Shown here: positions 32,659 through 40,096 of the stretch, in pieces | Position numbering within the stretch: the first letter of the stretch is position 1 | Layout: each line of letters begins with the position of its first letter | Assembly (NCBI GenBank): GCA_015062055.1 | Contig: SUVK01000009.1 | Location: 1 to 55,863, forward strand | Direction: 5' to 3' | DNA length: 55,863 nt | Origin: Akkermansiaceae bacterium | GTDB taxonomy: Bacteria > Verrucomicrobiota > Verrucomicrobiia > Verrucomicrobiales > Akkermansiaceae | The notes under the pieces: generated by a model | The model's database searches: none | Told to the model about the DNA's origin: nothing | Seen by the model: the letters and a program-made list of their open reading frames with translations, nothing else | Program-made: the position numbers and the translations under genes

Positions 32659-33786
32659 TTAGTAAACGTCTTTCTGATAACGTTTGGCAGCCTTCATGTC
32701 CTTGAGGTATTCTGCTGCTTCTTCCTCGGTGCGCTTACCGTGTGTGGAGATAATGGAGAGCAGGGCTTTTTCTACATCTTTAGCCATGCGATTGGCATCA
32801 CCACACATGTAGACGGCAGCCCCGTTTTCGAGCCATTGCCAGATTTCTTCGCCGGCTTCTTCCATGAGGTTTTGCACGTAGATTTTGTGAGCTTGGTCGC
32901 GGCTCCAAGCAACGGAAAGTCGCAGTTTGCCGCTCTCGACGAGCGGAGCGATTTCATCTTCGTAGCAGCCATCTGTTGCTTTGTAGGGGTTGCCGAAGAA
33001 AAGCCAGTTGGCACCGGGGGCGTTGTCGGCCACGCGCTGTTGCCAGAAGGCGCGGAAGGGGGCAATACCGGTGCCGGGACCCACCATGATGATGGGGGTG
33101 TTGCCATCCTCAGGCAGGCGGAAGTTTTTGTTGCTGTGCACGAACACCTTCACTTTGTCACCGGCTTTGAGGCGGTCTGCCATGTAGGTGGAGCATACGC
33201 CGCCGCGTTGACGGTTCTGAGCGGTGTAGCGTACGGCGCCTACGCAGAGGGATACTTGGCCGGGGACGGCATCGGGGCTGCTGGCAATGGAGTATAAGCG
33301 AGGGGTGAGCTTGCTGAGAATAGCGACGAAGGCAGCGGCGTTTTCAAACTTGGCCGTGGTGTCGGCATCTTGTGCAACGTCGAGTAGGTCGCGACCCCAG
33401 CAGTAGTCTTTGAGCGCGTCCTTATCAGCAAGAATTGCGGCAAGTTTTTCGCTGTTGGCCACGGCGTTCCACTTGGTGAGGTTGCCTTTTTTGAGGGAGG
33501 TGATATCGTAGGCGCTGATGAGGGCCTCGCGAAGGGGGGCGGTGCTGCCATCGGGCATGGGAACTTGCTCTTCTGCATTAAGGGCAAGGGCGGCAATGAG
33601 GGCATCTACCAAGGCGGGGTCGTTGCAGGGGAAGACCCCCAAGGCATCTCCCGTAACGTAGGTAAGGCCGGAGTCGCCGAGGTTGTAGTCTACATGGATG
33701 GTCTCTTTGGCGCTGCCGGGTTTGGTGACGGGGCGAACATCCTGCACGGTGGCAGGATACGGGTTCTTCATGCTGTACGGTTCCAT
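32659..33786 (-). CDS. CysJ-like flavoprotein reductase without a flavodoxin domain
   Basis: A 375-aa FAD/NADPH reductase of the sulfite reductase alpha / cytochrome P450 reductase group. FAD-binding: RLYSIASSPD (about 166-175) and GVCSTYMADRL. NADPH-binding: MVGPGTGIAPFRAFWQQR (about 235-252), LFFGN and VYMCGDANRMAKDV, with the family's C-terminal DVY. The flavodoxin (FMN) domain of full-length CysJ is absent, so electrons must pass to a separate flavodoxin or directly to a reductase subunit that is not in the window. ATG 33771 (MKNPYPATV) is an alternative start. It has its own promoter (TTGACA, 16, TAGACT) and terminator. Confidence 0.88.
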   Translation of the reverse strand: MEPYSMKNPYPATVQDVRPVTKPGSAKETIHVDYNLGDSGLTYVTGDALGVFPCNDPALVDALIAALALNAEEQVPMPDGSTAPLREALISAYDITSLKKGNLTKWNAVANSEKLAAILADKDALKDYCWGRDLLDVAQDADTTAKFENAAAFVAILSKLTPRLYSIASSPDAVPGQVSLCVGAVRYTAQNRQRGGVCSTYMADRLKAGDKVKVFVHSNKNFRLPEDGNTPIIMVGPGTGIAPFRAFWQQRVADNAPGANWLFFGNPYKATDGCYEDEIAPLVESGKLRLSVAWSRDQAHKIYVQNLMEEAGEEIWQWLENGAAVYMCGDANRMAKDVEKALLSIISTHGKRTEEEAAEYLKDMKAAKRYQKDVY

Positions 33787-33823
33787 AATGTTGGTTTGTT
33801 ATAAATTGTTCTGTTCGGTGAAA

Positions 33824-33851
33824 AGTCTATCTTTTTCAGGGATTTTGTCAA
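33824..33851 (-). promoter_or_regulatory. Promoter of the CysJ-like reductase gene
   Basis: Minus strand: consensus -35 TTGACA (33851-33846), 16-base spacer, -10 TAGACT (33829-33824). Leader of about 30 bases. Confidence 0.65.
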
Positions 33852-33877
33852 GATAAATCCGATATAATTGGTGGAGA

Positions 33878-34633
33878 TTATTTATTTCTACCGATGGTGG
33901 CGCTGAATTTGACAGCGCATTTGACAGTGATGCGAGGTTGGTAGGTGCGCAAGGCGATTTTGCCTTCTTTTTTGGTATATTTTTGCACGTAGACAGCAGT
34001 TGTTTTGCCTGTTTCTTCGTTGACATCGGCATCGATGAGGGTGCTTTTGAGGTGGTAGCCTTCATCATCGCAAATAATGATTTGCGGGACTTTTTCCGCC
34101 TCTGTATAGGTAATGCGGAGCACGAGTTCATCGGGGGCAGCGGCAGAGCGCTCGAGCGGTTCTATTTCTACTTGATGTCCGGCAATGGTGCACTGTGTTT
34201 TTTGAGTGGTGCTGAAGGTGGGGGCCTCGTGTCTTTGTACACCGGGGGTGACTGGGATATCTAAGGTGGTGTCGAAGTTGAGGGTGTCGCCTGCCGGCAG
34301 TTGGGCGAAGTCGTACACCAAGATATGGCAATGTGCGTCTTTGGCATCGAAGCAGAGCTCCCAATCCCGAAACTTGCCCACCATTTTGTTGCCGGCTCCG
34401 TCTGTCGCTTCAATGTCGGGCATGGGGCTATCATGCTCGGTCCATAGGGTTGTGCCATTGGAGGGGGTAACATGAAGACGTACGGTGCATTTTGCGGGGG
34501 CAGGGGTGTCCGGTGTGCATTCTGCCGTATAATGGCACTCGACACTTTGCGGTGATATCTTGACCGAAGGGGAAGAATCAGCCTGCACGGCGGAAACAAG
34601 AAGCGGAAGACTGAGTAGAAAGCACCGTATCAT
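33878..34633 (-). CDS. Secreted protein, unknown function (related to its neighbour)
   Basis: A 251-aa protein with a signal peptide (MIRCFLLSLPLLVSAVQA, cleavage after about residue 18) and no membrane segment or lipobox, so probably periplasmic or exported. Predicted content is mainly beta: alternating Thr, Val and charged residues with segments such as TTLDIPVTPG. I see no enzyme motif. It is the second gene after a 260-aa secreted protein with a similar layout, 18 bases apart, and the two look like diverged duplicates. The central TLNFDTTLDIPV of this one aligns with KLEGEIKLDIAK of the other. Confidence 0.75.
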   Translation of the reverse strand: MIRCFLLSLPLLVSAVQADSSPSVKISPQSVECHYTAECTPDTPAPAKCTVRLHVTPSNGTTLWTEHDSPMPDIEATDGAGNKMVGKFRDWELCFDAKDAHCHILVYDFAQLPAGDTLNFDTTLDIPVTPGVQRHEAPTFSTTQKTQCTIAGHQVEIEPLERSAAAPDELVLRITYTEAEKVPQIIICDDEGYHLKSTLIDADVNEETGKTTAVYVQKYTKKEGKIALRTYQPRITVKCAVKFSATIGRNK

Positions 34634-34651
34634 GGTTCGGGATTGCGTGGT

Positions 34652-35434
34652 TTATTGATTTTCCGGCTCTATATTGATGGATTCTGCCGAACTGAGAGTG
34701 ATATTAAACCCAACCGGAACCGCAATTTTTGATTTCTCGGTGCAAGTGGTGATGATGAGGGTGGGACTAGGCAAGACATCCAACAAGACGAGCGTGGTTG
34801 TTTTGGTGGATTGATCGTCAGAAATCGTGGTGGTAAAATCAATTTCTTGAGCAAACGGAGTATCGGTATCGGCTGCCCATTGTCGGGCAATTTGAGTAAT
34901 GGTGACGGAGGCAGGATAACGAAGCTGCAACTCGGCGCGTTTAAGTCTATCGCCCTCTCGGTTGCTGTTGGCAGCGTTGGCAGAAGATGGTATAATCTCG
35001 AAGCTCGCCTCGCCGATGTGTAGGTTGTGGGCTTGCAAAAGATTCGGATTAATGTTGTTGTGTACGGTGACGTTTTTTGCGATGTCGAGCTTAATTTCGC
35101 CCTCGAGTTTAACCCTTTTTCCCTCGGGGCGATTTTTGAATGTAAACTTGGCGAATGTTTTGCCGGCGTCTGTCAAAATGGCTGCTGTGGTAGGCGTGTG
35201 TTTTTTGCCTGATTCGTCGCTAAGGGTAACAGTAGTGCTGAGGGTTTCGGTCGCCGAGATGTTGACACCGGCAATGGGTAATAGTTCTAATTTAACGCCG
35301 AACCCGGGTTTATCCGTTTCATCGTGAGTGCGATACTCGGTGCGACAGGAGTACAACTGAACCGATACCTCGGGCTGTGTTTGTCCGAGGCTGCTACCGG
35401 CAAGCAGAATAATCGGTATCAGTTTTTTTATCAT
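34652..35434 (-). CDS. Secreted protein, unknown function (related to its neighbour)
   Basis: A 260-aa exported protein with signal peptide MIKKLIPIILLAGSSLGQ. The rest is hydrophilic and Thr-rich and probably all-beta (TLSTTVTLSDESGKK, VKLEGEIKLDIAK). No catalytic or binding motif recognised. It is transcribed from its own promoter (-35 TTGCAA 35482-35477, -10 TATAAG 35459-35454) and is followed 18 bases later by its presumed paralogue. Function may concern the cell envelope, but nothing in the sequence proves this. Confidence 0.75.
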   Translation of the reverse strand: MIKKLIPIILLAGSSLGQTQPEVSVQLYSCRTEYRTHDETDKPGFGVKLELLPIAGVNISATETLSTTVTLSDESGKKHTPTTAAILTDAGKTFAKFTFKNRPEGKRVKLEGEIKLDIAKNVTVHNNINPNLLQAHNLHIGEASFEIIPSSANAANSNREGDRLKRAELQLRYPASVTITQIARQWAADTDTPFAQEIDFTTTISDDQSTKTTTLVLLDVLPSPTLIITTCTEKSKIAVPVGFNITLSSAESINIEPENQ

Positions 35435-35453
35435 ACAAAGGTTGCTTTAGTTC

Positions 35454-35482
35454 CTTATATGATATTTTGTGCCGTTTTGCAA
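35454..35482 (-). promoter_or_regulatory. Promoter of the two secreted-protein genes
   Basis: Minus strand: -35 TTGCAA, 17-base spacer, -10 TATAAG. The ATG at 35434 is 19 bases past the -10 box, so the leader is about 12 bases. Confidence 0.6.
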
Positions 35483-35525
35483 GCTAAAAAATTGCGTCAC
35501 CCCGCATAACATGCGGACTGAAGAC

Positions 35526-35554
35526 TTGATTCGGGAAAAACTATGTATTATAAT
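35526..35554 (+). promoter_or_regulatory. Promoter of hisC, short leader
   Basis: -35 TTGATT (35526-35531), 17-base spacer, consensus -10 TATAAT (35549-35554); ATG at 35568 after 13 bases, leader about 6 bases. Confidence 0.65.
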
Positions 35555-35567
35555 CTGCCCGTTTCAT

Positions 35568-36668
35568 ATGAGCACGATAACACAATATGCCAATCAATAT
35601 GTACTGGATTTGGTAGCATACCAACCCGGTAAACCTATCGAAGAAACTGCTCGCGAGCTTGGGCTGAAGGTTTCTGATATTGTTAAACTTGCTTCTAACG
35701 AGAACTCATTAGGCCCGTCGCCGAAAGCCATTGAGGCAATGCAGCAAGCGGCAGCCGGTGTACATATATACCCGGATGGAGCTTCGTTTACGCTGCGTAG
35801 CAAGTTGGCAGAGCGTTTCGGTGTGCAGTTTAATCAGACCGTGGTGGGTAGCGGCAGCAGTGAGATTATCGAATTGCTGTGTCACGCCTGCTTGCATGAG
35901 GGAATTGAACTGATGGCTGCTAAACACAGTTTCTCGATGTACCCCATTATGTGTAAGCTCTTCGGTGCAAAATATGTTGAAGTTGAGAACAAAACAGACT
36001 GGAGCCATGACCTGATGGCGATGCTCAAGGCTATTACCCCGCAAACACGCCTTATCTTTATTACTAATCCCACTAACCCGGTGGGCACGATGGTGTACCA
36101 AGAAGAGATGGATGCCTTTATGCAGCAAGTGCCCGAGCATGTGATAGTTGCTTTTGATGAGGCTTATATTGATTTTGCAGATGTGAAGCCCGATACCCTT
36201 AAATATGTGAAACAGGGTAAGAATGTGATATTGTTGCGTACTTTCTCCAAGGCTTATGGCTTAGCCGGTCTGCGCGCCGGTTATGGTATTACCACGCCCG
36301 AGATTGCCGATTTGCTTAATAAGGCCCGTACTCCTTTCAATATGAATCTGATGGCTCAAGCTGCCACTGTTGCGGCTCTTGATGATGTCGAACACTTGGC
36401 GGCCTCTGTGAACATGGTAAATGCCGGTAAACAACAATTTTACGCTGCTTTTGAAAAGTGGGGGGTGGACTATATACCCTCTCAGGGTAACTTTATCCTC
36501 GTTAAAACCGGACGTGGAAGGGAGGTTTTTAACGCTTGCCTTGCCAAGGGGGTTATCCTGCGCCACATGGATGGCTATGGCCTGCCCGAATACATACGCA
36601 TTACCGTGGGCAATGAAAAAGAAAACTCCCGCTGCCTTGAGGTGCTGCGGGAGGTGCTGGCGGTTTAA
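35568..36668 (+). CDS. hisC: Histidinol-phosphate aminotransferase
   Basis: A PLP-dependent class II aminotransferase of histidine synthesis: imidazole-acetol phosphate plus glutamate to histidinol phosphate. The 366-aa protein has YQPGKP (near 14-19), LASNENSLGPSP, the PLP-contacting ITNPTNPVG and FDEAYIDF, and the Schiff-base Lys in RTFSKAYGLAGLRAGYG (about 224-240). Some homologues act on aromatic amino acids or phosphonates, but no other his gene is nearby to settle it. I chose ATG 35568 (MSTITQYANQ) because the promoter -10 box ends 13 bases before it; the longer frame from 35469 would begin upstream of the transcript. The stop codon overlaps that of the convergent gene. Confidence 0.9.
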   Translation: MSTITQYANQYVLDLVAYQPGKPIEETARELGLKVSDIVKLASNENSLGPSPKAIEAMQQAAAGVHIYPDGASFTLRSKLAERFGVQFNQTVVGSGSSEIIELLCHACLHEGIELMAAKHSFSMYPIMCKLFGAKYVEVENKTDWSHDLMAMLKAITPQTRLIFITNPTNPVGTMVYQEEMDAFMQQVPEHVIVAFDEAYIDFADVKPDTLKYVKQGKNVILLRTFSKAYGLAGLRAGYGITTPEIADLLNKARTPFNMNLMAQAATVAALDDVEHLAASVNMVNAGKQQFYAAFEKWGVDYIPSQGNFILVKTGRGREVFNACLAKGVILRHMDGYGLPEYIRITVGNEKENSRCLEVLREVLAV

Positions 36669-37519
36669 TGTTTTTTTGATTTGAAATAATTTTTGATTTT
36701 TGCCAAGCGTATCTTAAAAGCAACTTTCCTGCTTTTAAGATACCGCTTGAGTTTTGGGAAGATGCTTTTTTCCTTAGGCTTCCTATCTCTCATGTCCCAT
36801 ATTGGGTAGGCATCCATATTGGAATAATCTGCAACATCTGTTTCACCGGAAGGTAAAGGGGTACAGCCTTTGAGTTTATAGAGGATGGAAAAGACGCTCT
36901 GATCATGCCTGTTTTCAATGAAGCCCGAAAAATTAGGGGATTTTGACGGGCTGTCATCAATTAACGCGAAGTTATCGTACCATAGATTGTTCCACTCTCT
37001 TACAAACTGCATCGATGTCTCATCTTTTCTTATGAAAATTTGAGTGGTGGCAATTTGAAGCGTATCTGTAACCTCTTTATTATTTCTGCAATTGAAATAG
37101 TCAAAAGTGTCTCCTTTAGTCCACCGCTTTTCTGTAACGTCTATGTGCGGAGAAAAGGTATAAAAGGCTTTCACGCCGATTGTTGCTGCATTTAACTCGT
37201 CAATATAGTCGTTTAAACGGGGAAGCCCCTTGGGGTTTAAATGGCAGCCTACATCACAGTACAACAGTATATCGTTTTCCTCGAGTTGTTCTAATAATCG
37301 AAGAATAATATAAGGCTTCCAGCACCAATAACCGAATCCTCGTGAGCCCAGTTTCATGATGTGATTCCATTTCTCACAAAATTCAGGTTCTAATGAATTT
37401 TCATCCAATACATGAATTCCATCGAAAAAGCACATGTTTTCGGCTTGCTGTTTAATGCGAGTGGTAGCAGCCACTAATCGCGAGTCGCCGAAGCAAATAA
37501 AATATTTTTTTTGTTCCAT
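36665..37519 (-). CDS. Putative glycosyltransferase, surface glycan
   Basis: A 284-aa protein that I place in the nucleotide-diphospho-sugar transferase group from its layout: a central YWCWKPYIIL, a DxD-like DVGCHLNP after a beta strand (ILLYCDVGC, about 98-106) and a late HDQSVFSILYK (about 212-222). Such proteins occur in capsule and O-antigen loci. No membrane segment. The C-terminus is strongly basic (KRYLKSRKVAFKIRLAKIK), which could hold it to the inner membrane. It follows a GT4 glycosyltransferase by 6 bases in one operon. Acceptor and sugar are unknown. Confidence 0.6.
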   Translation of the reverse strand: MEQKKYFICFGDSRLVAATTRIKQQAENMCFFDGIHVLDENSLEPEFCEKWNHIMKLGSRGFGYWCWKPYIILRLLEQLEENDILLYCDVGCHLNPKGLPRLNDYIDELNAATIGVKAFYTFSPHIDVTEKRWTKGDTFDYFNCRNNKEVTDTLQIATTQIFIRKDETSMQFVREWNNLWYDNFALIDDSPSKSPNFSGFIENRHDQSVFSILYKLKGCTPLPSGETDVADYSNMDAYPIWDMRDRKPKEKSIFPKLKRYLKSRKVAFKIRLAKIKNYFKSKKH

Positions 37520-37525
37520 GCTTTT

Positions 37526-38650
37526 TTATGATAATAATACGTTATTATAGAGCTCTCTGAACGATGCGTACATATTATCACAAGATAAGGCTGCTCTGCA
37601 ACGCTCTACTTCAATTGCACCCATTTTTTGTGCGTTTTCTTTGGATTTTGTGACAGCGAGTACGGCCTCTATCAACTCCTGCTTGTTATTTGAGGCGATA
37701 ATATAGCCGGATTCTCCATGCTTCACGTATTGTTTAGCCCCGCACTCGGTGGTGAGGATGACGGGTACACCCGCAGCCCTCGCTTCTTTGACTGCGGTAG
37801 GGCCAGTATCAGCCAAGCTTGGGTGTACCACACACCAACATTTACTCAGATGCTCAATCAAGGATTCTCGGCAGAGCCGACCGAGGGGGATGATGTTGGG
37901 CGGTAAATCGGGGTATCTCTCAGGAGAAGCACCGGCCATGTATAGTTTAACATGGCTGAGGGCAGGCTCTGAAAAGGCGGATATGGCTAACGGTATGTTT
38001 TTGATTGGGGCATTGGAGCAAGATATCAGGCAAGATGGCTCGTCTGATAATTGCCTTTCGAGGGAGAAAAACGCGGGTTCTATAGCGTATTCACACAATG
38101 TTATGTTGGCCTTGGGGGCTATTTCGAGCACCCTGTCTCGAGCCCAAGGTGATTCGGTAGTAATGAAGTCAACGGAGCGCAAGACTCCTTTTTCGTATAG
38201 CCGGTGTTTGTTTTCAAAGGGTGACATTTTGGCACGTTTGCAGCAGACGGAAAGCAAACCTTGGACGGATAGAATGCTTTTCCCCTTAAAGTCTTTTGCT
38301 GCTAAGCCGTAGAAACGCTCGGTTCCCCAAGCATGAAATATATCGGGCTTAATTCGCTTTACACAACGCGAGATTTGCCAACGGTTGTATAAATAGCCGG
38401 TATATAAGCCCACCATTAACTTGCTGCCCGGTAGTACGTGGAATGTTTGATTTTCTACAGTTAATTGCGTGCTTTTTTTGCAATTTGTGTCGACTATTAT
38501 CCAATGAATATCAAATTCATCGGATCTAATGAAGGCTTTGTATAGCATGAATAGCCATGTGGGGTAAAAACTGGTGCGAGCTTGGTACTCGTCGCATATG
38601 TTACCAATAGGAAAATCCCCAAGAATGGCTATTTTTGCTTTTTTGCTCAT
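37526..38650 (-). CDS. Glycosyltransferase family 4 (GT-B fold)
   Basis: A 374-aa GT-B glycosyltransferase starting at ATG 38650 (MSKKAKIAIL). The C-terminal donor-binding half has the typical VVHPSLADTGPTAVKEARAAG stretch (split here as HPSLADTGP and KEARAAGVPVI) with the conserved Glu, followed by TECGAKQYV. The N-terminal half contains HAWGTERFYGLAAK. It probably transfers a sugar from a nucleotide donor to a lipid-linked glycan at the inner membrane. It follows argG and that gene's terminator; no separate promoter was obvious, so some read-through from argG is possible. Confidence 0.82.
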   Translation of the reverse strand: MSKKAKIAILGDFPIGNICDEYQARTSFYPTWLFMLYKAFIRSDEFDIHWIIVDTNCKKSTQLTVENQTFHVLPGSKLMVGLYTGYLYNRWQISRCVKRIKPDIFHAWGTERFYGLAAKDFKGKSILSVQGLLSVCCKRAKMSPFENKHRLYEKGVLRSVDFITTESPWARDRVLEIAPKANITLCEYAIEPAFFSLERQLSDEPSCLISCSNAPIKNIPLAISAFSEPALSHVKLYMAGASPERYPDLPPNIIPLGRLCRESLIEHLSKCWCVVHPSLADTGPTAVKEARAAGVPVILTTECGAKQYVKHGESGYIIASNNKQELIEAVLAVTKSKENAQKMGAIEVERCRAALSCDNMYASFRELYNNVLLS

Positions 38651-38663
38651 AAGTAAAAACAGA

Positions 38664-38698
38664 ACAAGCGTTTGCCCGGGTTTCGGGCAAACGCTTGT
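38664..38698 (-). terminator. Intrinsic terminator of argG
   Basis: A perfect 15-bp stem (38664-38678 with 38684-38698) and a 5-base loop, followed on the minus strand by TTCTGTTTTTA. It ends 13 bases before the glycosyltransferase start codon. Confidence 0.9.
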
Positions 38699-38711
38699 CA
38701 TATTAGTCTGT

Positions 38712-39995
38712 TTAATGGTTTACTCTGGCGAACTGCTTGAGGCGCAGGCCGTTGAGATGGATGAAACCGGAGGCATCGTCCTGGTTGTAGTCTTCATCGG
38801 TGTAGTCGCCCTCCATCGTTGCAATTTCGTAGCTGTACAGAGAGTTCGGGCTCTTGCGACCGGCGTACATGACGTTGCCTTTGTAGAGCTTGAGGCGCAC
38901 CTCGCCGTTGACGGTTTCCTGAGTCTTGGTAACAAGGGCTTGGATAGCCTCGCGCTCGGGGGCGAACCAGAAGCCGTTGTAGACCATGGAAGCATAGTCG
39001 GGGATGAGGGAGTCACGCACCTTCTGAGCCTCGCGATCCATGGTGATGGTCTCGATGTCGCGGTGGGCTGCCAAGAGGATGGTGCCGCCGGGGGTTTCGT
39101 AGATGCCACGGCTCTTCATGCCGACAAAGCGGTTCTCGATGATATCGACACGGCCGATACCGTGCTTACCACCCAAGAAGTTGAGAACAAGCATGATGCC
39201 CAGCGGGTCGAGCAGGGTGTAGCCGTCTTTCTCGCCGATTGCCTTGGTGCCGACTGTGGCCATGATTTCCTCAAGCCCTTCTGTCTGCAAACCGATGATG
39301 TTGCCTTTTTCGAACAGGCATTGCAGGTATTGAGGCTTGTCGGGAGCATCTTCGGGGGCGGAGGAGAGCAGGTACATACCGCGGTCTTCCTCCTTGGTGG
39401 CATCATACCAAGTGTCTTCGAGAATGCCGGCCTCGTAGGAAATGTGCAACAGGTTGCGATCCATCGAGTAGGGCTTCTTCATGCTCTGACGAATCGGAAT
39501 GCCGTGAGACTCTGCATATTGTATCAGCTCGGAGCGGCCGGGGAATTGGTCGCGCCACTCTTTCATGCGCCACGGGGCGATTACCTTGAGTTGCGGAGCC
39601 AAGGCATTGATGGAAAGCTCGAAACGTACTTGGTCGTTGCCTTTGCCGGTTGCACCGTGGGCTATGGCATCTGCACCCTCTGCTATGGCTACGTCTACCA
39701 TGGCTTTGGAGATGCAGGGGCGTGCTATGGAGGTGCCGAGCAGGTAGCGCCCTTCGTATACGGCGTTGGCTTGGAACATCGGGAAGATGTAGTTGGCAGC
39801 AAAATCGGCTTTGAGGTCGCCGATAATGCATTTGGATGCACCTGTGGCAAGTGCTTTTTCTTCGAGGCCGTCAAGCTCTTCAGCTTGGCCTACATCGGCG
39901 CAGTAGGCGATGATTTCGGCATTGTACTTCTCCTTGAGCCACACCAGAAGGACGGATGTGTCAAGGCCACCGGAGTATGCAAGAACGATCTTCAT
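38712..39995 (-). CDS. argG: Argininosuccinate synthase
   Basis: Joins citrulline and aspartate with ATP to give argininosuccinate, the penultimate step of arginine synthesis. The 427-aa protein starts with the PP-loop motif [12 protein letters not shown] (6-17), has the ARPCISK segment, [15 protein letters not shown] (about 114-128) and [18 protein letters not shown]. Codon use is strongly biased, suggesting high expression. It is the only arg gene here apart from argJ at the far end of the window. It has its own promoter (40064-40036), a 40-base leader with a small hairpin, and a strong terminator. Confidence 0.96.
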   Translation of the reverse strand: MKIVLAYSGGLDTSVLLVWLKEKYNAEIIAYCADVGQAEELDGLEEKALATGASKCIIGDLKADFAANYIFPMFQANAVYEGRYLLGTSIARPCISKAMVDVAIAEGADAIAHGATGKGNDQVRFELSINALAPQLKVIAPWRMKEWRDQFPGRSELIQYAESHGIPIRQSMKKPYSMDRNLLHISYEAGILEDTWYDATKEEDRGMYLLSSAPEDAPDKPQYLQCLFEKGNIIGLQTEGLEEIMATVGTKAIGEKDGYTLLDPLGIMLVLNFLGGKHGIGRVDIIENRFVGMKSRGIYETPGGTILLAAHRDIETITMDREAQKVRDSLIPDYASMVYNGFWFAPEREAIQALVTKTQETVNGEVRLKLYKGNVMYAGRKSPNSLYSYEIATMEGDYTDEDYNQDDASGFIHLNGLRLKQFARVNH

Positions 39996-40006
39996 GTTAA
40001 TTCTGC

Positions 40007-40027
40007 AACACGGCGGTTTACCGTGTT
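40007..40027 (-). promoter_or_regulatory. Hairpin in the argG leader
   Basis: AACACGG and CCGTGTT (7-bp stem, 7-base loop) lie between the predicted transcription start and the argG ATG, ending 11 bases before it. Could affect translation or mRNA stability; not a known riboswitch. Confidence 0.4.
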
Positions 40028-40035
40028 CGCGCGTG

Positions 40036-40064
40036 AGTATACGCTATTGCGGAGCTCTAGTAAA
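40036..40064 (-). promoter_or_regulatory. Promoter of argG
   Basis: Minus strand: -35 TTTACT (40064-40059), 17-base spacer, -10 TATACT (40041-40036). Confidence 0.6.
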
Positions 40065-40096
40065 GCATAAAATGTTGCAGTAAATGGCTTTTTCTC

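Noticed and set aside
36626..36677. Terminator at the 3-prime end of hisC
   Set aside because: A CTCCCGC/GCGGGAG pair exists inside the coding end, but the loop is long and the T-run is 15 bases away, so it does not look like an intrinsic terminator.
38574..40070. 498-codon open frame on the plus strand
   Set aside because: Antisense to argG and crossing the argG promoter and terminator. Same codon-bias artefact.
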